Below are positions 24,258 to 35,339 of a DNA stretch of 64,000 nt, in pieces. The position numbers and the translations under genes were made by a program. The stretch is from contig JALLLT010000005.1 of assembly GCA_025266875.1 (NCBI GenBank), forward strand, positions 1-64,000, in the 5' to 3' direction. Under the pieces are notes generated by a model. It saw only the letters and a list, made by a program, of their open reading frames with translations, did not search any database and was not told the origin of the DNA. The stretch's first letter is position 1, and every line of letters starts with the position of its first letter. This DNA comes from Fennellomyces sp. T-0311 (taxonomy: Eukaryota; Mucoromycota; Mucoromycetes; Mucorales; Lichtheimiaceae).

Positions 24258-24285
24258 CTCTGTTCGGAGCATAATGAGAGCACCC
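24258..24285 (-). repeat. Right terminal inverted repeat of Harbinger element
   Basis: Inverted copy of 21375-21402 with a single difference (TTATGCTCC for TTTTGCTCC), followed directly by the TGA duplication. Confidence 0.85.
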
Positions 24286-24288
24286 TGA

Positions 24289-24515
24289 GTATACTGAGCT
24301 GAATTCTTACACTGTAAGATCCATAATTGGCGATATCTATCTACTTATGGAAGGTGATTTAAAGATGAAGGATATAAGAATTGGTAGGTTTGGTAATTAA
24401 ATGGTTTTTCATTATATTGACATGTTTACTAGGTGGCAAAGGAGTCAAGGTCCAAGTTGATGAAAGCAAGTTTGGAAAACGCAAGCATCATGTTGGTCAT
24501 AAAGTTCGCTCAAAT
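24289..24515 (+). pseudogene. Merlin/ISXO2-like transposase, 3' part (truncated)
   Basis: The frame resumes as YTELNSYTVRSIIGDIYLL, splices over 24384-24432 (49 nt) and gives IGGKGVKVQVDESKFGKRK, the first catalytic Asp block of the ISXO2/Merlin DDE core. The frame ends after GHKVRSNALSNT and the rest of the core is missing, so the gene was truncated here. It abuts an unrelated minus-strand frame at about 24510. Confidence 0.75.
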
Positions 24516-25140
24516 GCATTGTCAAATACTTGACGTTGGTTGGGCAGTAATATGTTTCGATATGCGTCACGGTACTGTTGTAGTTGACGTAGTGATTCAC
24601 GCTATTGCTGAAGCATCTGCTGATGTTGTTGGTATGACAGGAACCGAGATTCTTCAAGATTGGCCATGCGAGCCCACAAATCACCACCATCATCAAAAGT
24701 GCTTGTTTCGTCAGCACTTTCAGCTGATACAGCTGGTTCTTTGTTTTCATCGCCGTCATCGTCGCCAACCACAATAATACTATCAATATCATCATCGTCA
24801 ACTACCCCTTCTTCTTCATCATCATCATCTGAATTCTCCTCGTCGCCGTAATCGACCAGCGATACGCGATCATCATCGTCTTCATTCGCACTAAGGGCAT
24901 CTTCATCTAAGGCAGGTAGTTCGGTTGCTGCTTCTACAAGTTTATGTGTAATGTTATTCTTAGCACTGCAATACGCACCATAATTCTATATTATTGCAAG
25001 TAATTAACCTACCTTCCTGGATAAAGATATCCATGACATCTGCAGGCAAGATATTTTCAGAGCGCGAATTGGACTGCTGGTTACCGGGCTGCCAACGGAG
25101 AGGAAGTTGGATCAGGCGAAGTGGATACTCTCTATACTAT
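24500..25140 (-). pseudogene. Acidic coiled-coil protein fragment, unknown
   Basis: A minus-strand frame reads REYPLRLIQLPLRW ... ENILPADVMDIFIQE, then a probable intron (GTAGGTTAATT to about 24965), then KLVEAATELPALDEDAL and a long Asp/Glu-rich tract (about 24890-24780). It ends in a coiled-coil segment (LWARMANLEESRFLSYQQ, LRQLQQYRDAYRN). A TAG at 24602-24604 interrupts the coiled coil. Its 3' end is cut by the Merlin fragment and its 5' side by the Helitron-2 insertion at 25183. The family is not recognised; it may be part of yet another transposon. Confidence 0.4.
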
Positions 25141-25678
25141 ATGTATATAATGAATTAAATTAGAAAAAACACATATCGTGTATCCAACAACTGGTATTAT
25201 TAAAAAAATGTGGTCGAAAACTACCTTTCTTTTTTATAAATTACGCTGGGTTTTTTTCGTTGCTCCCATTTCTATTTGTTCCTCTGCTCTTGAAAAAAGT
25301 TTTTCGGTTATTCCGCAAGAATCATATTGGATGACCTCAAAAAGTTACAAAAGTATGTCTGTCTGGCAGGTTTTTGCACATTTTTTTATTACTATGCTTA
25401 CATGCAGTTTTTTTGGGATTAATCCAAAGAACATATGGTCCTTTGTCAATGTTTACTTTTTTTCGTATCACTGAGATGTCTGTGAGCCTCAGGCTGTGTT
25501 TTTAATTTTCTTTCACAGTGGCGGCTTTCGCAAACCACAGCAATGGAATTCTGTAATGCAATTGGCTATAGGCATACACACCTTTCATACAGCGAACGTA
25601 TTGGATAAAATCGATCGTGTTACATTACTGTCAAATTTTTCTTGCTTTTTCTTTACGGCTTTTGTATTGTCTGTCAAA

Positions 25679-28600
25679 ATGCCTTGCCCTTCGTGTGGGA
25701 GCACAACACATTCCAGAAGAACCTTCGCGGGATGCCCGGCAAACCGCTCCCAAGCACAAAATAATAGTGAACTACTGTTTGTGGATGCTGCCGGCGTTGC
25801 TTTCGTTGAGGTTCCTGAACAGCGGGTGATGCCTGAACAACGTGTCGGAAATGCATTAGATTTGAGCATTCACCGACGCAGCTACGATGAAGCTTTTGAG
25901 GAGCAGATACCTGAATTGCAACTCGAGTATGTTTATATGTCATTATGTCGTTTATCCACCCATGTTCGCTATAGCTTCCGTTTTCTTCATATAGACCCTC
26001 ATCTGCTCCCCTACGCACACGCCGTCGCACAGCTGGCCCTCGCTTTGCTGCTCGGCAACTCCCTGAGCAATATGTTCCACGTGGAAATCGACGTTCCAAC
26101 GTTCAACCCAACGGTCGTCTGGATATTGGTGAAATGAATGTCGTCTGTAGCACATGTGGTGCAAAAATGTGGATCAAGGAAAAAAGCACCGGAACCAATG
26201 CAGCACCTTTGTTCAGTTTTTGTTGCAACAAAGGCAGTGTATCCTTCCGCTTGCCTCCTCCTCCTCCACATACTCTTCGTTCTCTTTTGACCAATCAAGA
26301 TGCGCCGTCTAAGAAGTTTCGAAAGGATATACGCCTTTACAATTCTGCGTTTGCTTTTGCTTCGATTGGTGTTGAGGTAAATAGGCGAGCTTGAAAGTCG
26401 TTTATAAGTTCAGTTCATTAATATTTTGCTTCAGCTTGATGAAGAGCTGGCAAATGGAACACATGGCGTATATACGTTTCGAGTCAATGGTGTGATTAGC
26501 CATCGTATAGCTCGCTCACTACAACCACCCGAGGGTACCCAGCCTGGGTTTTCGCAGTTTTACATTTATGATACTGAATCGCAGGTTAACTACCGCACCG
26601 GTCTTATGGGTGGTTTGGATCGAACCATTGTACGTTCTCTGCAAGCAATGGTTGATGAAATCAACCCGTTGGCTATCACATACCGTAGTGCTGGCCAACA
26701 ACTGCGCGACCATCCAGACGATGAGTTTTCTGTTGTCATCCACTCTAACCGGAACCCATCCAGAGGCCATTATGGTCAATATCTGCGGCCTGCTACTGCT
26801 GAAATTGCTGCAGTCGTTCCTAACTTCGGTTCTACTAATGCATATCGCGAAATTGCAATTGCATCGCATGGAGGCGGACTAATGTATATCAACGAACAAC
26901 ATCCATTATACGATCCATTGCATTATGTGCTTCTATTCCCTCGCAGTGAGCAAGGATGGGCTCCGCCTTCGTCTAATGGCGATCAAAATAGTGGCCGTAA
27001 GTTCTTTTTTTGCACAAGCTTGAAAAGGCATTTTGTTCTGCAAATGTATTTGCATACTTACTTTGCAAATAGGCATTGTCCATGACGGTGGTGATGATGA
27101 GACCGGGACTGCTACACCTATGCGCTATTACGCCTATCTACTCCATGATCGGGATAATTATTACATCTTACATTATCAGCGGCTGTTACACCAGTTTGCT
27201 GTTGATATGTGGATCAAGATTGAGACACATCGTCTTCTGTACATACGCTCCAACCAGCAATCACTTCGTGCTGAAATGATGGGCGGCTTACGCGATGCTG
27301 TTGATGGTGAGATAGCACGCAATATTGGCAACTCGGTCCTGCTTCCATCATCCTTTCTTGGTGGGCCACGGGACATGCATAAGCGGTACCAAGATGCTAT
27401 GGCCATCGTTCGCCAGTTTGGAAAACCTGACTTATTTATTACTTTCACTTGCAATCCTACCTGGATTGAAATTACTCGCGCTCTTAAGCCAGGCCAAAAA
27501 GCGACTGACAGGCCGGATTTAACTGCACGTGTATTTCGTATAAAGGTACGTTTTTGCATTTTGTCATTGTCTTTATACTTACGATTATGTTCTCAGCTCG
27601 ATGCTTTGATGAATGATTTGACGAAAAAAAATGTGCTGGGAACCGTTGCTGCTCATTTCCAGGTGGTAGAGTTTCAAAAGCGCGGTTTACCGCATGCCCA
27701 CATTCTACTTATTTTGACGCCTGACTGTAAGCCTTCAGGACCTGCTGATTATGACCAAATCGTATCAGCAGAAATTCCTGACCCCACGCTCCATCCTGCT
27801 GCTTATGCCACAGTAACAAAAAATATGATGCATGGACCCTGTGGTGAGCAGTATCCAAATTCACCTTGCATGGAGAATGGTCGCTGCTCCAAACGGTATC
27901 CGAAGGAGTTTGCTGATGAAACCTCTGATGCCGAGGCAGGTGGGTATCTGATATACCGGCGTCGGGATAACGGTCGCGTTTCGCAACGATCCGAAGAAGC
28001 ACCACGACTCGACAACAGATGGGTAGTACCCCATAACATCTTTTTATGCATGAAATACGACGCCCATTTGAATGTGGAGATTTGTACCAGCATTCGCGCC
28101 GTCAAATACCTCTATAAATACGTATACAAAGGCCATGACCGCGCAATGATGTCTATGCGACGCAACCGCAATACCAGCACCGCTGCTGGAAACCAAGAAG
28201 ACATCTATGAAATCGCCATGTACCAAGATGCTCGATATGTTTCCGCTTCTGAAGCTTTCTGGCGAATTTTCAGCTTTTCACTTCATTCTCGCTCACCATC
28301 TGTTCAGTCTTTGTGTCTACATTTGCCTGGACAACAGCATGTATACTTTCGTCCGAATCAAACTGTCCAACAGGTTATAGATCGTGCACAGACCAAACTA
28401 ACTCAATTAGATGCAATTTTTCAATTGAACTGGTAAGTACCTTTTATCAAAGGTTTTTTGCATTGTCTTTGACTTTTTTGTTATGATGCTTATGTAGCGA
28501 CGATACATCTGCCAATGACTTATGTTACCATGAGGTGCCATCGCGCTACTCCTGGAACACGTCTGGGGATCGTAATCGTTGGGTGCGTCGCACCAACTCT

Positions 28601-30796
28601 GCTTCTGCTGTGGGACGTGTTGTTTTTGTTTCCTCTGCTGATATGCAGCGTTATTGCTTGCGTCTTCTTTTGCATCATACTCCTGGACCAACAAGCTTTG
28701 ATGATTTGCTCACCCATGAAGGACACGTATACGAAACCTTTCAGGAGGCAGCTGAGGCACGTCTTTTACTCGAGAGCGATGAAGAATACGACCTCTGCCT
28801 TGGTGAAGCGATATCTGTTATTACATCTGGCTCACAGCTTCGCTAGCTTTTTGTCACGTTACTTTTGTTTGCCAATCCAGCAAACCCAGGCACCCTGTGG
28901 CGAAAATATGGTGAACATCTATCCGAGGATTATCAACACCGTTATCGCGTGAATGATCAAGAGCCCAACATGGAGCGTTGCAATGTCCAAGCGCTATTTG
29001 ACATCAACAACCTCCTTTCTGTCCATAATCGCTCGCTTTCCGATTTTCCAACTCTGCCGCCCTTACCCGATCTTACTGCTTTCGACGATATTCCAGAATA
29101 TCCAGAACCTACTGTTGAGAACGCAGTTGAAACTGTTGGCGGCTTTGCTCGCATAGCAGAAGACTCGATTGAAAGACCAACGCTGATCAACGTGTTGCAT
29201 TTGATGCAATCGTTGCTGCCATTGACGATGCCATGATCCAGCAACGCGTTTTCTTCCTTGACGGTCCTGGTGGTTCAGGAAAAAGTTTTGTGTATAACAC
29301 CCTTATTGCATATGTCCGCTCCCAAGACCAGTATGCTTTAGCAGTTGCGTCCACCGGTGTTGCTGCATTGTTGCTTTCTGCAGGATCTACAGCTCATTCA
29401 CTGTTTAAGATACCCGTCGAGAACTTGAATGAGTCGTCCTCATGTAGTATCACAGTCCAGAGTGAAAGGGCACAGCGTATCCGTGATGCATCGTTGATAC
29501 TTTGGGATGAAGCACCTATGATCCATCGGTATGCTGTTGAAGCTGTGAATCGCACGCTCCAGGATATCATGGGCGTAGCAAACCCAGCTTTAGCGCACCT
29601 TCCATTTGGTGGAAAGGTTGTTGTTTTCGGTGGTGATTTTCGCCAGGTTCTTCCTGTTGTCAAGAGAGGCTCGAGAGGCGATTGCGTTGACGCAAGTTTG
29701 GTTAAATCAGACCTGTGGGCATCCATTCGTATATACCGTTTGACGATCAACATGAGATTGCAGGCGCTTGACGACGGCGAACATGCTACACACCAAAGAC
29801 AATTCGCTCAAGACCTTTTGCTGATTGGTGATGGTCAAAAGCCCACAGGTAACATTTGTACTATTTTAGATTTCGAATTGCTAAGCGCTAGGGTTTTTTT
29901 GGATAGCACGCACCAATTCGGAGTATATATTTCTTGATCGCAGTAGGTGCTTGCGCGGCGACAATATGCATAACATCATCAATGTGATCTATCCAAATTT
30001 GGATACACTTACCGATGCCGATGCCGATTATTTCGCTCAACGCGCAATCCTTGCTGCAAAGAATGATACAGTCGATCGCATCAATGGCATTGCTACTGAT
30101 CGCTTTCCTGGGGACCACCACGAGTATCTCAGCACAGATGCAGTGTGTGACGAACGACATGCCGGCCAAATGCCCATTGAAGTTTTAAACACATTATCAC
30201 TATCAGGTTCATATACATTTACTCGCCATTATCGCGTGCACGTAAGTATGACCACCAAACTAATATTTTTCTCACACTCTACAGGCTTTCCTCCACACCA
30301 GCTTCGCTTAAAGTGCAACATGCCAATTATTCTCTTGCGCAATCTAAATCCGAGTGAGGGCCTTTGCAATGGTACCAAGCTTATTTGTCGAGCATTGCAT
30401 ACACACCTTATCGAAGCTGAAATCGCAAGTGGCAGTCATGTCGGTAATCGTGTGTATATACCGCGTGTCAAACTTATTGCTTCTCCGGAATTTTCTGGAT
30501 TGCCATTTGAAGTTTCTCGAAAACAACTCCCTGTGAGACCAGCCTTCTGTATGACTATTAACAAATCGCAGGGGCAAACACTTACGTATGTTGGTGTATA
30601 TCTTCCTGAGCCAGTGTTTTCGCATGGCCAGCTTTATGTTGCATTTTCGCGTGTTACTGATTACAGGAATTTACATATTATCTGTGAGTGGGACCGTCAA
30701 TTGGACCACCCAATTACCAAGAATGTTGTCTTTACTGAAATCTTCTCTACCCGTAATAATATGAACAATGACAGCACTACCCCTCTTTACCAATAG
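25679..30796 (+). pseudogene. Helitron-2 Rep/helicase, nearly intact
   Basis: Exons: 25679-25926, 25995-26376, 26435-26996, 27073-27545, 27597-28432, 28498-29848, 29907-30206, 30285-30796 (about 1,550 residues). Order: cysteine motifs (MPCPSCGS; CSTCGAKMW), YDPLHYVLLFP block, HUH Rep domain (PDLFITFTCNP, GLPHAHILLIL), tyrosine motif KYLYKYVYK, Walker A GPGGSGKS, DEAPM, intact [19 protein letters not shown] and [10 protein letters not shown]. Two lesions remain: TAG at 28844-28846 in the conserved LR-x-LFVTLLLF block, and a one-base shift at about 29170-29185 just before DQRVAFDAIV. Proteins of this kind nick, unwind and transfer one strand during rolling-circle transposition. Much less decayed than Helitron-1. 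Confidence 0.88.
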
Positions 30797-31034
30797 AAAA
30801 TAGACCTCTCCCCTGTTTTATACATTTCGGCCTTATTGCTTTTACTATCTGTGCTTTGCATTCATCTGCTACCAAGTAAGAAAGATTTACGACACATTGG
30901 TATAGTAGGGTAGGTATAAATTGGTTCAGTGTAGCACTTAGGGTTTATACTTTCGTCACCTATAGTTACTATAATTTGGTGGCAAAACTACTACATGAGT
31001 CAGTTTTGTTAAAAAACAACTGATTCAACCTTGC

Positions 31035-31182
31035 GTGGAAGGTGAGAGGGGGGTTTGGGGGGCTTGCCCCCCAATGCGGGGGTCAAGGGGGTTTCCCCCT
31101 TGCAACGCGATTTCCGTTGAATGACACGAAGCGAAGTGGAGGGGCTCATTCAGCCGAAGCGAAGCGAGGCAGGAAGCGCTAG
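31035..31182 (+). repeat. GC-rich double hairpin near Helitron-2 3' end, copy 1
   Basis: Contains TTGGGGGGCTTGCCCCCCAA and AAGGGGGTTTCCCCCTT, two strong palindromes, then a GAAGCGAAG repeat and CTAG. A near copy lies at 35225-35339. Position and structure suit a Helitron 3' terminator. Confidence 0.6.
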
Positions 31183-33004
31183 TCTACTATTAAAAGAATC
31201 GAGTCCTTGCTAATTTTCAAGAAAAGGAAATCGCAGTCCCATCTTGAGAAACCTTATTGTACCTTGCCACCTTTTTTTCCCACCACCTTTTTTTCTTTTC
31301 TAACCACCGACAACTGCTATTGCAATACTAAGGACCTTTCTATGTTGCCTTTCTTTTTTTACGTCTGGCAACTCTTTGACCAACCTGACTTTTTTTTTAA
31401 TTGGGTCTCATTACCACCATTTGGTTTCGCCTCTTCTAATCTGTTCACCATCTGTTCACCATAAGATTCCTATACTTTTTTTTTGCAAAAAGCAACTTTT
31501 CACACTGTGAACTAGTGCTACATTTGAGCTAACTGACACTGCTGTTTTCTAACTCGATTACTTTTTGCAAAGGTCTTTTAGGTCGCCCTCTCAAACAGGA
31601 TCAGTCGGACGATCAGGCTTCGGTCGCGAATGCTGTGTCGGCAGAGAGCAGTGACTCCGTAGTAAGAAAATACTACGCTGCTTTCCTGTGCACTTTGTTG
31701 ACTTTTGCTATGAATCGAAAGAGGATGACCTGCACCCGTTCTAGCAGTCTGCGTTCGATGACATTGAGGAAGAGAACGATCGATAAAGCAGTTTTTACTG
31801 CTTATAAAAACCGTGTCTAGGTACTGTCTCACAACAGTTCAGCTTTGCCAGTGCGCAATATACAGTTGCCTTTCCAATCAAATGATCATACATTGTCATC
31901 TACCTAAGCCAACCAGATAAACTAATATGTCTTTACTACGAATAACAAGCCTGATGAGCCGGCTCACCGTTTAATGACCCGAAGCGTAGCGAAGAGGATC
32001 ATTCAGGCGAGAGTAGCGAGACAGGTGACGTGCTCCTTCGCAAAATAATAAGCATAATAATATACACAACAGCATTCCAATAGGGTTTAGAGTGTAGTTA
32101 ATGACAATGTAGCTTTGCCAGTGCACAATATACATTTGCTTTCCGAGCCAAATGATCAAACATTGTCATCTATCTAACCCAATATGGTGAATTAATGTGT
32201 CTTTACTACATAGAACAAGCAGGATGAGCCAGTGTTAAATCAGAGAGAAGCAAGTGTAAAAGACAAATGTGTCAACGAGACTCAAAAAGGTAACTGTTTT
32301 ATTTCATATGTTTTGCTCTCTCTATTTATAATAAATGCTTATCCATGATGGGATTTCCTTAAGCCGGTGCTTCCGTGAGTGATGTGTAATGTCAACCTTA
32401 TTATCATTGAGCAGTTACGGATCGTGATGATTGATAGGATGAATGCTGACAGAGCATATCCGTGAAGGGACGCGTTGACCGGAAGGTCGTGTCTATGAGT
32501 AACCTGATTGGCTGAGTATTTGGTAAGCATGAAGCTCAACGTTCCAATGTCGGAAGTGGGAAGCGGCGGTAAGGATGGAAAGCTCTTATTCGCTGACGGA
32601 CAGCATAGATGACAAAGAAGCTTGTTAGGGTGTGTTCATGTTGGATACAACAGCCAGCTCACCGTTGGATAACCCGAAGCGTAGCGAAGGGGATCATTCA
32701 GTCGAGCGTAGCAAGACAGGTGACGTGCTCATAATAATAATATACACAATAGCATTCCTATAGGGTTTAGGGTATAGTTAGCCATTTAGGGTGTAGTTAG
32801 TGACAATGCAGCTTTGCCACCGTGCAATATAAAGCGGCCTTTCAAACTGAATTATCAAACATTGCCTTCCAAACAAATTATCAAACATTGCCTCTCAAAA
32901 CACACCGGAGCAGAGCGAAATAAAGTGCAGCCCAAAGGGTGCAGTGACACGCAGCGCAGCAGAGGGGCTCACAAACCCTGCGGCGAAGCGAAGGCTGCAC
33001 TTTA
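31183..33004 (+). repeat. Segment A, duplicated at 35340-36971
   Basis: A mosaic of short repeats: polyT-rich CAAGAAAAGGAAATCGCAGT block, a small ORF (31635-31820) also present in the other copy, GC-rich palindromic GAAGCG modules, TTTAGGG-like strings, and a terminal inverted pair AAAGTGCAGCC / GGCTGCACTTT (about 32922-33003). The second copy differs by the solo LTR here and an extra tandem block there. The ORF shows no known domain and no clear sign of selection between copies. Confidence 0.75.
32233..32652. mobile_element. Solo LTR with 5-bp target duplication
   Basis: A 420-bp insertion starting TGTTAAATC and ending GGATACAACA is flanked on both sides by GCCAG (32228-32232 and 32653-32657). 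The paralogous segment at 36597-36610 lacks it and reads GAGCCGGCTCACC. TG...CA ends, a TGTT/AACA inverted tip and a 5-bp duplication are typical of LTR retrotransposon solo LTRs. No internal retroelement remains. Confidence 0.8.
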
Positions 33005-35224
33005 TCCAACAACTGGTATTATTAAAAAAATGGGGTCGAAAACTACCTTCCTTTTTTGTAAATTACGCTGGGTTTTTTTCGTTGCTCTCATTTCTATTTG
33101 TTCCTCTGCTCTTGAAAAAAGTTTTTCGGTTATTCTGCAAGAATCATATTGGACGACCTCAAAAGGTTACAAAAGTATGTCTGTCTGGCAGGTTTTGCTA
33201 CATTTTTTTATTACTATGCTTACATGCAGTTTTTTTGAGATCAATCCAAAGAACTTATGGATCTTTGTCAATGTTTACTTTTTTTCGTATCACTGAGATG
33301 TCTGTGAGCCTCAGGCCGTGTTTTTAATTTTCTTTTACAGTGGCGGCCTTCACAAACCACAGCAATGGAATTCTGTAATGCAGTTGGCTATAGGCATATA
33401 CACCTTTCATACAGCGAACATATTGGATATGACAGACCATATTACTTTATCTTTTCTACATTCGTAGTTTCGTAGGGTGCCGGAGGAATCGCCCCCAAAC
33501 ACAAAACAATAGTGGGTTTCTGTTTGAGAATTTACCCTGCTACTTTTGTCTTCCCAGTGTTGGTTCCAATGATGTGGCTGAACAACTGGTCGAAAATATA
33601 ATGGATTCGAGCATCCATCGACGCAGGTACGTATGGTGAAGCTTTTGAGCAGTAGATACATATGATACAACTTATATATTCATATATATGTCAGAATTGT
33701 TTTATCTCCTCACCAGCTTTGCTTAAGGCATAACGTGCAAATTGTTTTTTTTTTGCATAACTTATACCGGGATAGTAGTCCGTGAAATAGTACCAAGCCT
33801 ATTTGCTAGAATTGCGTACTTCCCTTACATATCAAAGGTATTGCTTCTTTAGAATTTTTTGAATTACCATTGAAGGTGACTCGAAGACAGCTATCCATAC
33901 TCGAGAATAATCCACAGGGCAAGTATTTACATATGTTAGTCTATATCTTCTTAAACCAGTATTTTCGCACGATGTGCTTTATGTTGTATTTTTGTCTGTC
34001 ATAGATTACAGACCTTACATACTATCTCTGAGTGGGTCCTTTATTAAACACCACCCCTCCTCAGTAATAGATAGCAGAGCTCTTCCCTGCTTCATACATA
34101 TCTACTTTATTATCTTTACTATTGTTGCGCCGCTTTTTGAACGGCATGGGAAAATAGCCCTCTCGACTTTCTTTGCTTCCCCTTTTTAAAAGTCATCAAA
34201 TATATACATATAACAATCAGTACAAAAAGATTCATATATATTGTTACGAACAATAAATAGCAATACTTAAGGCAGTGGATATTCTAGTATACACATTGAC
34301 AAGACTTCAACGATTGACCAAAAAGGGTTAATACCAAAGCCAGAGTCTACTTAGAACCATCCTTCCAAATTTGTATTTAGTTTGTAAAAATAAACACCGC
34401 CCCGTTGAGCGGAACAGATCACAGTGCACCATTACAACACACCGTCCATGGTAACGTGATGCCATTAAAAATTACGCGACCTCTCCACCGGTAACCTCGC
34501 AATATAGACAACAACAATGCCTTTAATCAAGTAACGAAAAGACATACAAATCCACTCTGCAATGTACTCTGTTACGATGCATAATTAGAAATCACATTAG
34601 TTAGATCATATAAATAGTCAAATTCTGATTCTTCAATAAAGACAAGTTCTCTTTCTCTTTCACTTTTGACAATTAGTTTCAATTGTTTATTTTTCTGGTG
34701 TTCCGATCACCGAACTATCCTTTTTAAGACTCTTATATCCTACCGAGACTCATAAGCTTGTTCTGAGGAACTGCTGTTCTCAACTTTTAGGACTAAGATT
34801 AACATCGCAGTTGGCATTACATAAGCCCAATCGAGAACTCCTGCGTGATATATTAACTACCCTATAGAACGAACTAACCCTTTTCTTTTATATTTTAAAT
34901 TTTCTTTTTACATTTCAGTAGCAATTTCCCCATAAATCTTTGTCGCAGTAACAACAGTTTGTGGTAGCTTCATAACACGAATCCACCACAACACTATATA
35001 TTTATGCTTTATATTCGTCTACTATAAAGAGAAAGAGAGATTTATGAGATAGTTATAAGTATAGTAGGGTTTCGGGTAAAGTAGGGTAGGGTAGGGTAGG
35101 TATAGGTTAGTTTGGTTTGGTGTAGCGCTTAGAGCTTATACTTTCGCCATTCTTACCTGCTATGATTTGGTAGCAAAGCAACATGAGTCAATTCTGTTGA
35201 AAACATTGATTCAGACTTGCGTGG

Positions 35225-35339
35225 ATGGTTAGAGGGGGCTTGGGGGGCTTGCCCCCCAATGTGGGGGTCAAGGGGGTTTCCCCCTTGCAACGCGATTTCT
35301 GTTGAATGACACGAAGCGAAGCGAGGCAGGAAGCGCTAG
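35225..35339 (+). repeat. GC-rich double hairpin, copy 2
   Basis: Second copy of the GGGGGGCTTGCCCCCC and AAGGGGGTTTCCCCCTT palindromes, ending GAAGCGCTAG followed by T, as at 31179-31183. Confidence 0.6.

Larger units (their letters stand above)
21375..24285. mobile_element. PIF/Harbinger element nested in Merlin (2,911 bp)
   Basis: Terminal inverted repeats of about 28 bp (GGGTGCTCTCATTTTGCTCC at the left; one mismatch at the right) are flanked by TGA on both sides (21372-21374 and 24286-24288). A 3-bp duplication and a GGG-starting repeat fit PIF/Harbinger. It holds two convergent genes, a Myb-like protein (plus) and a DDE transposase (minus), the standard two-gene Harbinger layout. Excising it with one TGA joins Merlin exon LATAE to YTELNSY in frame. 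Confidence 0.9.
25183..33004 (+). mobile_element. Helitron-2 unit 1 (autonomous type plus 3' extension)
   Basis: The 5' end is set at TCCAACAACTGG directly after an A, because the identical start follows an A at 33005, while a matching site at 36971-36972 has A|T with no insertion. This fits Helitron insertion between A and T. The coding part runs 25679-30796. A first candidate 3' end is CTAG at 31179-31182 followed by T; sequence to 33004 is repeated after unit 2, so it may have been carried along as a longer 3' end. Confidence 0.75.

Noticed and set aside
25178..25474. 98-residue ORF repeated at 32814-33296
   Set aside because: Repetition is due to the shared Helitron 5' region; the frame is Phe/Lys low complexity and not conserved as a protein at its ends.
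3173..30796. Reassigned stop codons (TAA/TAG/TGA read as amino acids)
   Set aside because: Stops of all three kinds interrupt transposon frames, while host genes end normally in TAA or TAG and the MULE, Harbinger and FAR1-OTU transposases are stop-free. Pseudogene decay explains this better.
31635..31820. Small ORF in segments A and B as a captured host gene
   Set aside because: Similarity between copies extends equally through non-coding flanks, and no domain or splice-derived structure is visible.
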